NCBI GenBank assembly: GCA_937943575.1
Contig: CALEAV010000005.1
Span: 1 to 51,723, forward strand
DNA from: an uncultured bacterium
GTDB taxonomy: Bacteria > Desulfobacterota > Desulfobaccia > Desulfobaccales > 0-14-0-80-60-11
Direction: 5' to 3'
DNA: 51,723 bases
The notes beneath the pieces were generated by a model. It had not been told where the DNA came from, did no database searches, and was given only the letters and a program-made list of their open reading frames with translations. A program made the translations under genes and the position numbers. Positions 16,298-25,035 of this stretch are shown one piece after another; positions within the stretch are counted from its first letter, which is position 1; each line of letters starts with the position of its first letter.

Positions 16298-16588
16298 TGG
16301 GAAAGGGCGACAGGAGGAGGGCGGAGCAGGGGCAGAAGGGAAGGAGGGGGAATCGGTCAGGGCCTGGATGTTCGCTTGGGATCTGATACACCAGGGCACG
16401 GGCAGGAGGGGACGCGAGGGAGGGTCTTGCCCCGGGAGCCAGGGAGTCCCGGCCACCCCGGGGTGGGAAAGGGGCCTTGGCCCCGTAACCCGGCGGACCT
16501 GAAAGAAACCGACCCCAAACGGAGGGAGACGGGCGGCAACTCCCCCGTGCTCCCCGGAGAGCGGCAATCTTTGCCCAGGAGGTTTCCC
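16298..16588 (+). other. Untranslated stretch before flgB
   Basis: About 290 purine-rich bases (repeated GGGAGG/GGAGG tracts) would form a long 5' leader if transcription starts near 16308. No gene or clear terminator is seen. The AGGAGG at 16577-16582 is the flgB ribosome site. Confidence 0.4.
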
Positions 16589-16969
16589 ATGAGCTGGGAT
16601 CCCCTTGCCGAGCCGGTGACCCGGCTGCTGGCGCACAGCCTTAGGCTGAGCAGCCGGAGCCAGGAGGTCATCGCCGGCAACATCGCCAATCTGGACACGC
16701 CGGGCTACACCGCCCGGGAGTTCCCCTTTCAGGAGGTGCTCCGCCAGTATGTGGCGGGGAGCGGACCCCTGACCCCGATCCGGACCCACCCGGGCCATCT
16801 CAGCCCGCCCCTGGCGGCCGGCCTGGTGGAGAACCGGGGCGAGCCCGTGGACCTGGACCAGGAGATGGTGCGGCTGGGGGAAAACCTTTTCCGATTCCAG
16901 AGCGCCGTGCAGCTCCTCAACCGTAAGCTGGAGGGGCTGCGCAGCGTCCTTGAGGGAGGCAGACCGTGA
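16589..16969 (+). CDS. flgB: Flagellar basal-body rod protein FlgB
   Basis: Proximal rod subunit exported through the flagellar type III apparatus. The ATG lies 6 bases after AGGAGG. The 126 residues contain the rod-protein signature NIANLDTPGYTAREFPF near residue 32 and a C-terminal helix (LGENLFRFQSAVQLLNRKLEGLRSVL) that packs with the N-terminal helix. Its stop overlaps the GTG start of flgC by 4 bases, so the two are translationally coupled. Confidence 0.95.
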   Translation: MSWDPLAEPVTRLLAHSLRLSSRSQEVIAGNIANLDTPGYTAREFPFQEVLRQYVAGSGPLTPIRTHPGHLSPPLAAGLVENRGEPVDLDQEMVRLGENLFRFQSAVQLLNRKLEGLRSVLEGGRP

Positions 16970-17385
16970 CCTTGCTGGCCAGCATGAAGATCAGCGCCGC
17001 GGGCTTGAGCGCCCAGCGGCAGCGCCTGAACGTCATCGCCGAGAATCTGGCCAACGTCCACACCACCCGCACCCCGGAGGGGGGCCCCTACCTCAAAAAG
17101 CAGGTGGTGCTGGAGAGCCGGCCGCCGGAGGACTTCGCCGGCCTGCTTTCGGAGGCCGAGTCCGTGGCGGTGGCGGGTGTGACCCGCACCGCAGAAGGCC
17201 TGCGGCCGGAATATGATCCCACCCACCCTGATGCCGACGAACAGGGCCTGGTGTTGTGGCCCAACGTCAATCCGGTGACCGAGATGGTGAGCCTGACCCT
17301 GGCCACCCGGGCCTTCGAGGCCAACGTGGCGGTGCTCAAGGCCGCCCGGGCCATGCTGCAGAAGTCCCTGGAGATCGGGCGGTAG
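16966..17385 (+). CDS. flgC: Flagellar basal-body rod protein FlgC
   Basis: Rod subunit next to FlgB, 139 residues. It starts at GTG inside the flgB stop codon. It shows the family blocks MKISAAGLSAQRQRLNVIAENLANV and the C-terminal NVNPVTEMVSLTLATRAFEANVAVLKAARAM. The loop TPEGGPYLKKQVVL is normal for FlgC. It is followed by a 184-base gap with no recognisable feature before fliE. Confidence 0.96.
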   Translation: MTLLASMKISAAGLSAQRQRLNVIAENLANVHTTRTPEGGPYLKKQVVLESRPPEDFAGLLSEAESVAVAGVTRTAEGLRPEYDPTHPDADEQGLVLWPNVNPVTEMVSLTLATRAFEANVAVLKAARAMLQKSLEIGR

Positions 17386-17569
17386 CCCGCAACGGGCGGG
17401 AACGGAGGCAAAAATGGGGACGGGGGGGACAGCTGACTGGGATCCGGGCTGTCCGGACTTTCCCGGCTGAGGTCGATGAGGTGAAAGAGGCCGCCGGGCG
17501 GCAAAGCGGACAGGGGGCGGGGGGAGGGCCGAGCCGTGGGCCCCACCCTGCGGCCAGGAGGAGGGGAGC

Positions 17570-17854
17570 ATGAAGATTCTGCCGGAGATGGGAGCAGGAC
17601 AGGGGGTTGCGCCTTTGAGCCCGGAGTCTGCCGCCACACCCCCCGGGGCCGGGGAGTTCAGGCGCCTGCTCACCCAGGTGATCGACTGGCAGCAGGAGGC
17701 CGACCAGGCCATCCGCCAGTCCCTGCTGGGGGAGAAGGACCTGCATGAGGTCATGCTGGCCCTGGAGCGGGCCTCCTTGGGGGTCAAGGTCCTGGTCCAG
17801 GTGCGTAACAAGGTGCTGCAGGCCTACGAAGAACTGAGCCGCATGAGCCTGTAA
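17570..17854 (+). CDS. fliE: Flagellar hook-basal body protein FliE
   Basis: Adaptor between the MS ring and the rod. The 94 residues end with the typical ASLGVKVLVQVRNKVLQAYEELSRMSL and contain LLGEKDLHEVMLALERA. A GGAGGAGGGG ribosome site precedes the ATG. It lies 7 bases before fliF, in the order flgB-flgC-fliE-fliF usual in bacteria. Confidence 0.94.
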   Translation: MKILPEMGAGQGVAPLSPESAATPPGAGEFRRLLTQVIDWQQEADQAIRQSLLGEKDLHEVMLALERASLGVKVLVQVRNKVLQAYEELSRMSL

Positions 17855-17861
17855 ACCCGCC

Positions 17862-19502
17862 ATGGGCGCCCTGACCGCTTACCTGGAGCAGCTCAAGCAG
17901 CGGTTCCTGGCTTTGCCCCTCCCCCACCGGCTGGTGGCCGGGGCGCTGGCCGGGGCCGGGGTCCTGGCCCTCCTCTTTCTCCTGCTCATGAGCAGCCCGG
18001 GGGAATACGGGGTCCTGTTTGCCAACCTCTCCCAGGAGGATGCGGCGGCCATCGTCGCCAAGCTGCGCAACAAAAAGATCCCCTACCGCCTGGAGGCCGG
18101 GGGCACCTCGGTTCTGGTCCCCAAAAATGAGGTCTATGAGCTCCGGCTGCTTCTGGCGGGCGAAGGCATCCCCAAAGGGGGCGGGGTCGGCTTTGAGATC
18201 TTCGACCGGCAGAACCTGGGGGTGACGGATTTTGTGCAGCGCCTCAACTACCAGCGGGCGCTGCAGGGGGAGCTGGCCCGCACCCTCACGGGCATCCCCG
18301 AGATCGCCGAGGCCCGGGTGCACATCGTCACCCCCAAGGAGTCCCTGTTCCTGGAGGACCAGCAGAAGGCCAGCGCCTCGGTGGCGGTGAAACTCCGGCC
18401 CGGCCGCCGTCTGAGCCCCCAGCAGATCGACGGCATCGTCCATCTGGTGTCCAGTGCGGTTCCGGGACTCAGTCCCGGCCAGGTGACGGTGGTGGACCTG
18501 GAGGGCCGCATCCTGAGCAAACCCCCGGACACCCTCACCCCCGGGGGCCTGAGCACCGCCCAGATGAGCTTTCAGCGCCAGGTGGAGGAGGGCTACGAGC
18601 GCAAGCTCCAGTCCCTCTTCGACCAGCTGCTGGGCCCCCAGAAATCCGTCATCCGGGTGACTGCGGAGCTGGATTTCCAGAAGATCGACATCCGGGAGGA
18701 GACCTTCACCCCCAACCGGGATCTCGTGCGCAGCGAGCAGAAGAACCTGGAGCGCTCCACCCGGGGGGTGGAGGGGGGCAACCCGGAAGCCCGCTTCGAC
18801 CTCAACCAGGGGACCATCACCCCGCCGCCGCCGGGGAAAGGGCCGCCCCCCCTCACCCCTCCGGCCCCGGCCAAACCGGCGGGCACCACCATGAGCGAGC
18901 GCCAGAGCGAGGTACGCAACTACGAGCTCAACCGGGTGCTGCGCCAGGTGGTGGACCAGCCGGGCAAGATCCGGCGCCTCTCCCTGGCGGTGGTGGTGGA
19001 CGGCACCTACCCGGAGAAGACCAAGGCCTTCACCCCCCGGCCGCCGGAGGAGCTGCGCCAGTTTGCCAACCTGGCCAAAAAGGCGGTGGGGTTCGACCCG
19101 GAGCGGGGGGACCAGCTGGAGATCACCTGCGCGCCTTTGGCCTCCCAGGTGCCGGAAGGGGTGGGGGCCAGCGCCGCCGACAGCTGGCAGGACGGCTGGC
19201 GGCGTTCCCTGACGGTGGGCGCGGTCCTGCTCCTGGTGCTCTTCGCCCTCATGGTCCTTTTGCACCGGAAACGCCGGGCGGCCCGGCCGCCCCTTTTAGA
19301 GGTCCCCCAACAGCCGTCTCTGCCGGCGCCCCCGGAAGCGGCGGGGGAATTGCCCCCCGAAGCCCCGCCGCCCCGGCTGCGCCCCGCCCCGCCTGCGCCC
19401 CTGCCCGATGCGGTGGAGGGCCAGGAGAAGGTGGCCCAGCTGGTGGCGGCCTACCCCGAGCGGGCCGTGGAAGTCCTTCGCCTCTGGCTCCAGGAACGCT
19501 GA
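17862..19502 (+). CDS. fliF: Flagellar MS-ring protein FliF
   Basis: Inner-membrane ring on which the flagellum is built. The 546 residues have an N-terminal membrane helix (about 24-46), the YscJ-type ring-building region with VLFANLSQEDAAAIVAKL, QRLNYQRALQGELARTL and ARVHIVTPKESLF, a Pro-rich insert near 320-345, and a second membrane helix (about 449-467). A cytoplasmic tail ends QEKVAQLVAAYPERAVEVLRL, the segment that binds FliG. It follows fliE by 7 bases; 289 non-coding bases with a sigma-54-type promoter separate it from fliG. Confidence 0.96.
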   Translation: MGALTAYLEQLKQRFLALPLPHRLVAGALAGAGVLALLFLLLMSSPGEYGVLFANLSQEDAAAIVAKLRNKKIPYRLEAGGTSVLVPKNEVYELRLLLAGEGIPKGGGVGFEIFDRQNLGVTDFVQRLNYQRALQGELARTLTGIPEIAEARVHIVTPKESLFLEDQQKASASVAVKLRPGRRLSPQQIDGIVHLVSSAVPGLSPGQVTVVDLEGRILSKPPDTLTPGGLSTAQMSFQRQVEEGYERKLQSLFDQLLGPQKSVIRVTAELDFQKIDIREETFTPNRDLVRSEQKNLERSTRGVEGGNPEARFDLNQGTITPPPPGKGPPPLTPPAPAKPAGTTMSERQSEVRNYELNRVLRQVVDQPGKIRRLSLAVVVDGTYPEKTKAFTPRPPEELRQFANLAKKAVGFDPERGDQLEITCAPLASQVPEGVGASAADSWQDGWRRSLTVGAVLLLVLFALMVLLHRKRRAARPPLLEVPQQPSLPAPPEAAGELPPEAPPPRLRPAPPAPLPDAVEGQEKVAQLVAAYPERAVEVLRLWLQER

Positions 19503-19719
19503 CGGCAGGGACGGAGGGGGAGGGAGGCCACGAATTTTCCGGCCGGCACAGGGCGACGGCGGCCTGCGCGCCCTGAGCCGGGATGGCGGGGCCCGCAAAA
19601 GAGGGGCGGGGATCCGGGGGGCGGCGGGGTCGTTCCGAAGCCAGGGCAGCGAGTTGCTCGACGCCTGGAAAGGAGGCCGGGGCCACGGGGGGGCCGCGGG
19701 GCATGCGGGCGGCCACGCC

Positions 19720-19735
19720 TGGCGGCAACCTTGCC
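19720..19735 (+). promoter_or_regulatory. Sigma-54 promoter candidate for fliGHIJ
   Basis: TGGCGGCAACCTTGCC has GG (19721-19722) and GC (19733-19734) 10 bases apart, with TGGC and TTGC intact. The start would be near 19746, giving a 46-base leader to the fliG ATG. The remaining part of the 19503-19791 gap shows no other feature. Confidence 0.6.
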
Positions 19736-19791
19736 TGACTGCGGCTCACCGCCGGTCCCCTTTGCAGGGGCGGAATTACTGAGGAGAGGCC

Positions 19792-20805
19792 ATGGCCAAG
19801 GTGGACAAATTGAGCGGCGTGGACAAGGCGGCCTTGTTGCTTCTATGTCTCGGGGAGGACCGGGCCGGGGAGATCCTGAAGCGGCTGGACGACGCCGAGA
19901 TCCAGCTCCTGGGGCAGCACATCTCCCGCCTGGAGGTGGTCTCCACCAAGCAGATGGCCGCCATCCTGGAGGAATTCCGCCAGCGCATGGAAAACCCCCA
20001 GGCCATTGTGGTGAAGGGGGACCAGTTTTTCAAAAACACCATCGCCCGCACCCTGGACGGGCAGCGGCAGGAAAAGCTCCTGGACAAGCTGGACCTGGAG
20101 CAGAGCCCGGAATTCTTCGTCAAGATCAAAAAGCTGGACCCCCGCACCGTGGCCTCCTTTCTGCGCAATGAGCACCCCCAGACCATCGCCCTGGTGCTGG
20201 CCCATCTGGAGCGCCACCAGGCCGCCAAAGTCCTGGCCCAATTCCCCGAGGCCCTGCAGACGGAGGTGGTGCGGCGCATCGCCCGCCTGGACCAGGTCTC
20301 CCCGGCCATCATCGAAGAGATCGACGCCGCCCTCCGGGAGGAGATCGCCCTGGTGGAGGAGGTGGGCGGCCGGCTGGTGGGGGGGGCCCAGTCCGTGGCG
20401 GAAATCCTCAACCAGATGGAGCGCACCCAGGAGACCGCCATTTTAAAGAAACTGGAGGAGGAGGACCTGGCCGACCTGGCGGAGGAGATCCGGCGCTACC
20501 TCTTTACCTTTGAGGACCTGTTGAATGTGGAGGACCGGGGCATCATGGCCCTCCTCAAGGAGGTGAACACCCAGGACCTGGCCCTGGCCCTGAAGGCGGC
20601 CTCCGACGAACTCAAGGCCAAGTTCTTCCGCAACATGTCCAGCCGGGCCTCGGAGATGCTCCAGGAGGAGCTGGAGATCATGGGTCCGGCCCGCTTAAGG
20701 GACGTGGAGGCGGCGCAGCAGAAGATCATCCAGATCGCCAAGCGGCTGGAAGGCGAAGGCCAGCTGGTGCTGTCCAACAAGGGGGGCGAGGATGTCTTCA
20801 TATAA
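19792..20805 (+). CDS. fliG: Flagellar motor switch protein FliG
   Basis: Rotor protein that couples the MS ring to torque generation and to FliM. The 337 residues carry the N-terminal FliF-binding domain, the middle-domain motif EHPQTIALVLAHL (about 127-139) and a C-terminal charged domain (NMSSRASEMLQEELEIMGPARLRDVEAAQQKII) that faces the stator. A GAGGAGAGG ribosome site precedes the ATG. Its end overlaps fliH by 14 bases. Confidence 0.97.
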   Translation: MAKVDKLSGVDKAALLLLCLGEDRAGEILKRLDDAEIQLLGQHISRLEVVSTKQMAAILEEFRQRMENPQAIVVKGDQFFKNTIARTLDGQRQEKLLDKLDLEQSPEFFVKIKKLDPRTVASFLRNEHPQTIALVLAHLERHQAAKVLAQFPEALQTEVVRRIARLDQVSPAIIEEIDAALREEIALVEEVGGRLVGGAQSVAEILNQMERTQETAILKKLEEEDLADLAEEIRRYLFTFEDLLNVEDRGIMALLKEVNTQDLALALKAASDELKAKFFRNMSSRASEMLQEELEIMGPARLRDVEAAQQKIIQIAKRLEGEGQLVLSNKGGEDVFI

Positions 20806-21511
20806 GATTCTCCGCACTCCCCCGGCGGAGGTGCATCCCTTCCCTCTGCCCGGGCTGGCGGAGGCAGCCGCCCCCCCGGCCGGGGCTTCGGAGCTGTTCA
20901 CCCGGGACTTTGGCCAGGAGGAGGGCCCGCCTCTCCCCGGAGCTGCGGACCTGGAGGCCCGGGCCCGGGAGATTCTGGCCCAGGCGGAGGCACAACGGCA
21001 GCACATCGAGCGGCAGGCGTATGAGGAGGGCTTTCGCCAGGGACAGCAGGACGGCCGGGAAATGGGGCTGAAGGCCCTGGAGGAGGTGACCCGACGGCTG
21101 CGGGATCTCCTCGCAGAGCTGGTCGACTTCAGGGAGCGCCTCTTCCGGGAGCGGGAAGAGGAGATGGTGCGTCTGGCCCTGGCGGTGGCCCGCCAGGTGG
21201 TGGGCCGGGAGCTGAAAAGCGATCCCGGCAGCCTCCGCCCCCTCCTGGAGCAGGCTTTTCAGGCCATCTCCCATCGGGAGGGCCTAAGGCTCCATCTCCA
21301 CCCCGGGGACCTGGAGGTGCTCTGCGAGGCCGCCCGGGAGGGCTGGCCCCCGGAGGTGGAACTGGTGGCGGATGGCAACCTGACCCCGGGGGGGTTCCGG
21401 CTGGAGACGACCCTGGGGGAGCTGGACGGCACCCTGGAGACCCGCTGGGAACGGGTAGCCCGCGCCGTCACCGCCGCCCTGGCGAGAGTTCGGGATGAAC
21501 GGTCGGATTGA
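20792..21511 (+). CDS. fliH: Flagellar assembly protein FliH
   Basis: Regulator and peripheral stalk of the FliI export ATPase. The 239 residues have a disordered N-terminus, a long coiled coil with glycine-spaced repeats (AYEEGFRQGQQDGREMG near 75-92), and a C-terminal V-ATPase-E-like domain (VRLALAVARQVVGRELKSDP, LHPGDLEVL, GGFRLETTLGELDGTLETRWERV). It overlaps fliG by 14 bases and fliI by 17, so the four genes fliGHIJ form one coupled operon. Confidence 0.92.
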   Translation: MSSYKILRTPPAEVHPFPLPGLAEAAAPPAGASELFTRDFGQEEGPPLPGAADLEARAREILAQAEAQRQHIERQAYEEGFRQGQQDGREMGLKALEEVTRRLRDLLAELVDFRERLFREREEEMVRLALAVARQVVGRELKSDPGSLRPLLEQAFQAISHREGLRLHLHPGDLEVLCEAAREGWPPEVELVADGNLTPGGFRLETTLGELDGTLETRWERVARAVTAALARVRDERSD

Positions 21512-22820
21512 CTGGCAAACACTCTGTGAGCAGGTGGCCCGCACCGAGCCCTGGGCCTGGGTGGGCCGCCTGGAGGAGCTGGTGGGACTGGTGCTGCGCA
21601 GCCGGGGGCCGGAATGCGCCGTGGGTGCCATCTGCCGGGTGGAACCGCCGCCCCCGGCGGCGCCCTTTTTCGCGGAGGTGGTGGGCTTTCGCCAGGAGCA
21701 GGTGCTCCTCATGCCCTACGGCGAGGCCCGGGGGGTGCGGCCCCGGGTCCCGGTGGTCCTGGAGGACCGCCAGGCCCAGGTGCGGGTGGGGCCGGGCCTG
21801 CTGGGCCGGGTGCTGGACGGCCTGGGGGAGCCCCTGGACGGCCGGGGCCCCCTCAGACAGGTGCCGGAGGCCTACCCCCTCTATTCCCCCAGCCCCAATC
21901 CCTGCCTGCGGGAACCCATCCGCCAGCCCCTGGATGTGGGCATCCGGGCCATCAACGGCCTCCTCACCCTGGGGAAGGGCCAGCGGGTGGGCATCTTCGC
22001 CGGCTCCGGGGTGGGGAAGAGCACGCTTCTCGGCATGATGGCCCGCTTCACCGCTTCGGAGGTGAGCGTCATCGGCCTCATCGGCGAGCGGGGCCGGGAG
22101 GTGAAGGACTTCATCGAGGAGAGCCTGGGGCCGGAGGGCCTGGCCCGCGCGGTGGTGGTGGCGGCCACTTCCGACACCCCGCCCCTGGTGCGCCTGCGGG
22201 GGGCGTATCTCGCCACCGCCATTGCCGAGTATTTCCGGGACCAGGGCCGGGATGTCCTGTTACTCATGGATTCCCTCACCCGCTTTGCCATGGCGGCCCG
22301 GGAGATCGGGCTGGCGGTGGGGGAGCCCCCCACCGCCCGGGGCTACACCCCCTCGGTCTTCGCCCGGCTGCCGGGCCTCCTGGAGCGGGCCGGCACCTGC
22401 CAGGGCCGGGGGAGCATCACCGGCATCTACACCGTCCTGGTAGAGGGGGACGACCTCCTGGAGCCCATCGCCGACGCCGCCCGGGCCATCCTGGACGGCC
22501 ACCTGGTGCTCTCCCGGGAGCTGGCGGACCGGGGGCATTACCCGGCCATCGATCTTCTGGGGAGCATCAGCCGGCTCATGCCCCAGGTCACCACCCCGGA
22601 GCACCGGCGGCTGAGGGAGCAGGCGGTGCGGGTGCTGGCGGCCTACCGCCAGGCGGAGGACCTGATCAACATCAACGCCTACGTGCGGGGTTCCAATCCG
22701 GAGATTGATTTTGCTCTGGAAAAAATCGCCGCCCTGAACCGCTACCTGAGGCAGGAGACGGCGGAAGCCGCGCCTTTCCTCCAGGCGCTGGCCCAGCTGG
22801 AGGAGATTTTCGCCTCATGA
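21495..22820 (+). CDS. fliI: Flagellum-specific export ATPase FliI
   Basis: Hexameric ATPase of the flagellar type III export apparatus, related to F1-beta. The 441 residues include the N-terminal barrel, Walker A in GIFAGSGVGKST, the GLIGERGREVKDFIEESLG block, Walker B DVLLLMDSLTRFAMAAREIGLAVGEPP, and the type III-specific GYTPSVFARLPGLLERAG. The ATG overlaps fliH by 17 bases and the stop overlaps fliJ by 4. Confidence 0.97.
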   Translation: MNGRIDWQTLCEQVARTEPWAWVGRLEELVGLVLRSRGPECAVGAICRVEPPPPAAPFFAEVVGFRQEQVLLMPYGEARGVRPRVPVVLEDRQAQVRVGPGLLGRVLDGLGEPLDGRGPLRQVPEAYPLYSPSPNPCLREPIRQPLDVGIRAINGLLTLGKGQRVGIFAGSGVGKSTLLGMMARFTASEVSVIGLIGERGREVKDFIEESLGPEGLARAVVVAATSDTPPLVRLRGAYLATAIAEYFRDQGRDVLLLMDSLTRFAMAAREIGLAVGEPPTARGYTPSVFARLPGLLERAGTCQGRGSITGIYTVLVEGDDLLEPIADAARAILDGHLVLSRELADRGHYPAIDLLGSISRLMPQVTTPEHRRLREQAVRVLAAYRQAEDLININAYVRGSNPEIDFALEKIAALNRYLRQETAEAAPFLQALAQLEEIFAS

Positions 22821-23275
22821 CGCCGCCCACCCGCTTCCGTTTCCCCCTGGCCGTGGTGCTCAAGGTCTCCCAACTGCGGGAGGAGGCCGCCCGGCTGAGA
22901 CTGGCCCAGGCCCTGGCCCGGGTGGCCGCCGGCCGGCGGGCCCTGGCGGAAACGGAGAACCTGCTGAAGAAGCGACTGGCCGGTTTGGGCGGCGAGGCCT
23001 CCCGGCCCTTCACCCCGGAGGATTTCCTCCTGCACCTGCGCCACCTGGAGTCTCTCTCCCGGGCGCTGGCCGGCTGGCGGGAGCGGCTGGCCCAGGACGA
23101 GGCGGAGGCCGAACGGGAGCGCCACACCCTCCTCAAGCACCATCAGGAGACCCGCCTCCTGGAAAAGCTCCGGGACCGGGCCTGGGCCCGCTTCCGGCGG
23201 GAGCTGGCCAGACGGCAGGAACAGGAAACGGAAGCGGCGGTCCTGGCCCGGCTGCCCGCCGGAGGCCACAGCTGA
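22817..23275 (+). CDS. fliJ: Flagellar export protein FliJ
   Basis: Coiled-coil stalk-like protein in the centre of the FliI ring. The 152 residues are almost wholly helical and rich in Arg, Glu and Leu, with a start RFRFPLAVVLKVSQLREEAARLRLA and the late block HHQETRLLEKLRDRAWARFRRELARRQEQE typical of FliJ. It starts in the fliI stop (ATGA). FliJ sequences diverge quickly, so the assignment rests on both context and pattern. Confidence 0.88.
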   Translation: MTPPTRFRFPLAVVLKVSQLREEAARLRLAQALARVAAGRRALAETENLLKKRLAGLGGEASRPFTPEDFLLHLRHLESLSRALAGWRERLAQDEAEAERERHTLLKHHQETRLLEKLRDRAWARFRRELARRQEQETEAAVLARLPAGGHS

Positions 23276-23303
23276 ACCGGTCCGTGCACCGAATGATCCA
23301 AGA

Positions 23304-23415
23304 CCCGGCTCCGGAGCCGGGGGCGCCGCAACCCTTGTGGTGGACGCCGGCCAGCTCCTCACTGACAAAATCACCGGCCCCGGCTCCGGTGCCGAAGCTC
23401 GGGCAACCCTTGTGG
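23304..23415. repeat. Imperfect direct repeat between fliJ and the MotE-like gene
   Basis: Copy 1 (23304-23340) and copy 2 (23379-23415) are about 37 bases long, 75 bases apart. Each begins CCCGGCTCCGG and ends GCAACCCTTGTGG. The CGGCTCCGGAGCCG part of copy 1 is itself palindromic. The rest of the 397-base gap is GC-rich with repeated GGCAAAGG words and holds no credible gene. Confidence 0.6.
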
Positions 23416-23672
23416 AAGGGGGGCCATGGGTATGGCAGGGGCGAGGCAAAGGGGGACGGGGACGTGGCAAAGGAGCCGGAGGCTTGCCAAGGGAACAGAA
23501 GGATGGCCGCCCCGTATAAAGGGGATCCCCGGCATGGCAAAGGGGCGGGGGGGCAGCGGCGACCAGGCTTCCCTCCGGGGATGGCCTGACGGCTTTGAGG
23601 GCCTGGGGTGGCGGCAGAGTAACACAGCCGGCTCCGGCATCTCCCGGGGCCGGGAGGTTTCCGGGGAGGAAG

Positions 23673-24242
23673 ATGTCCATGATAAGGGAAGGCAGCCTGC
23701 AGATGAGCCATGGCATCATGGGGGGCTTCCTGATCGTCGGCCTGCTCGCCAAGATGGGCCTCACCGCCGTCTGGCTGAGCCCTTCGGGGGCCTGGCTCCT
23801 CCAGGGTCCCCGGGTGAGTGAGGCGGCCACCCCGGCGGAGGCCCGTCCGGTGGAGAGCGGCGCCCTGCCCCGGCTGGCCTCCCTCCTCCAGCAGCAGCGG
23901 CAGTCCCTCTCCGCCCGGGAGGCCGCCCTGGCCCTGAGGGAGGAGCAGCTCCGCCAGGTGCGCCAGGAAGTGGAGCAGCGCCTGCGGGAACTCCAGGCCC
24001 TGCAGACCCGCATCCTGGAGGCCATTGAGGAGGAGAAGCGCATCAAAGGGGAGCATCAGCGGCACCTGGCCGCCACCCTGGAGGCCATGCCCCCGGACAA
24101 GGCCGGCAGACTCCTGGAAAAGATGGAGGAGGAGATCGCCGTCCAGCTGCTCAGGCGGCTCAAGGGCAAGGAGGCCGGGGCCATCCTCACCCACCTGGCC
24201 CCGGACAAGGCCGCCCGCCTCAGCCAGCGGCTGCTGCAGTGA
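23673..24242 (+). CDS. MotE-like flagellar protein with MgtE_N-type C-terminus
   Basis: Probable member of the COG3334/MotE group found next to fliJ in many bacteria. The 189 residues have an N-terminal membrane helix (about 14-40), a long coiled coil (about 70-130, EEQLRQVRQEVEQRLRELQ) and a C-terminal MgtE_N-like domain (AATLEAMPPDKAGRLLEKMEEEIAVQLLRRLKGKEAGAIL, LAPDKAARLSQRLL). GGGGAGGA precedes the chosen ATG by 2 bases; ATG 23703 is an alternative. In other species such proteins assist motor or export-apparatus assembly. It ends the flagellar block. Confidence 0.82.
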   Translation: MSMIREGSLQMSHGIMGGFLIVGLLAKMGLTAVWLSPSGAWLLQGPRVSEAATPAEARPVESGALPRLASLLQQQRQSLSAREAALALREEQLRQVRQEVEQRLRELQALQTRILEAIEEEKRIKGEHQRHLAATLEAMPPDKAGRLLEKMEEEIAVQLLRRLKGKEAGAILTHLAPDKAARLSQRLLQ

Positions 24243-24597
24243 ACCGCCGCCATGTCGGCCCGGGCCGGCAAGGGCATTGGCCCACCGGTCAGGACAAGGC
24301 AGCGGGCACCGGCAGCCCCCGGGGGCCGACAAGCCCGCCGGACGGAGGCGGCAGGGGAACGGCTCCGGGTCCGGGCCCTACCCGGCCCACCCTGGGGGGA
24401 GTCTCATCCATCCTTTCTTGCCCACGGCCTTGCGGGGCCAGGGACCGGCCGCTCCGGCCCGCTTCGCGGCCCCTTCCCGCCGAGTGTTGACCACCGCGCC
24501 GGGCGCACCCTTTTCCCTCCCCCCATTGGTTTTCCCTTGATTCTCCGGGGGACCGGTTTATGATAAAATCTGATTGACTGGAAGTCGTTCATTTCCT
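24243..24597. other. Gap with no recognised feature
   Basis: 355 bases, very GC-rich at first and more AT-rich near the end (24535-24597). No gene, RNA or convincing terminator is seen. The AT-rich end (TTTATGATAAAATC) may hold the yjbQ promoter, but no paired hexamers stand out. Confidence 0.3.
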
Positions 24598-25026
24598 GTG
24601 TTCACCGTGAGCACCTTCAGCCTGGAAGTCCCCACCACCGGGGGGACGGACATCGTGGACCTCACCGCATCCGTCGGTGAGGCGGTGCGGCAGAGCGGCA
24701 TTGCCGAGGGCCTCCTCACCCTGTTTATCGCCGGCTCCACGGCGGCGCTCACCACCATCGAGTATGAGCCGGGGGTGGTGAATGACCTGCGCCGGGCCCT
24801 CGAGCGCCTCTTCCCCCAGGACCTGGTCTACGAACATGACCGGCGCTGGGGGGACGGCAACGGCTACGCCCACGTGCGGGCCGCCTTCCTGAAGCCCTCC
24901 CTCACCATCCCGGTGCAGCAGGGCCGCCTGCAGCTGGGCACCTGGCAGCAGATCGTGCTGTGCGATTTTGACAATCGCCCCCGCCGCCGGCAGATCCAGG
25001 GCCAGGTGCTGGGGCTTCGCGCCTGA
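24598..25026 (+). CDS. yjbQ: YjbQ/UPF0047 family protein
   Basis: Small conserved protein with weak thiamine-phosphate synthase activity reported in E. coli; its physiological role is unsettled. The 142-residue product has the family blocks FIAGSTAALTTIEYEPG, WGDGNGYAHVRAAFLKPSLTIPV (with the conserved His) and LGTWQQIVLCDFDNRPRRR. The start is uncertain: GTG at 24598 or 24607, or TTG at 24574; none has a strong ribosome site. It precedes phoH by 9 bases, so the two are probably co-transcribed. Confidence 0.88.
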   Translation: MFTVSTFSLEVPTTGGTDIVDLTASVGEAVRQSGIAEGLLTLFIAGSTAALTTIEYEPGVVNDLRRALERLFPQDLVYEHDRRWGDGNGYAHVRAAFLKPSLTIPVQQGRLQLGTWQQIVLCDFDNRPRRRQIQGQVLGLRA

Positions 25027-25035
25027 CCTTTCCCC

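Noticed and set aside
23431-23446. A fourth sigma-54 promoter before the MotE-like gene (TGGCAGGGGCGAGGCA)
   Set aside because: GG-N10-GC spacing fits, but the -12 part lacks TTGC and the region is full of GGCAAAGG-like words, so a chance match is likely.
23284-23589. A 101-codon frame across the repeat region after fliJ
   Set aside because: Its translation is Pro/Gly/Lys low complexity shaped by the DNA repeats, and it lacks a ribosome site.
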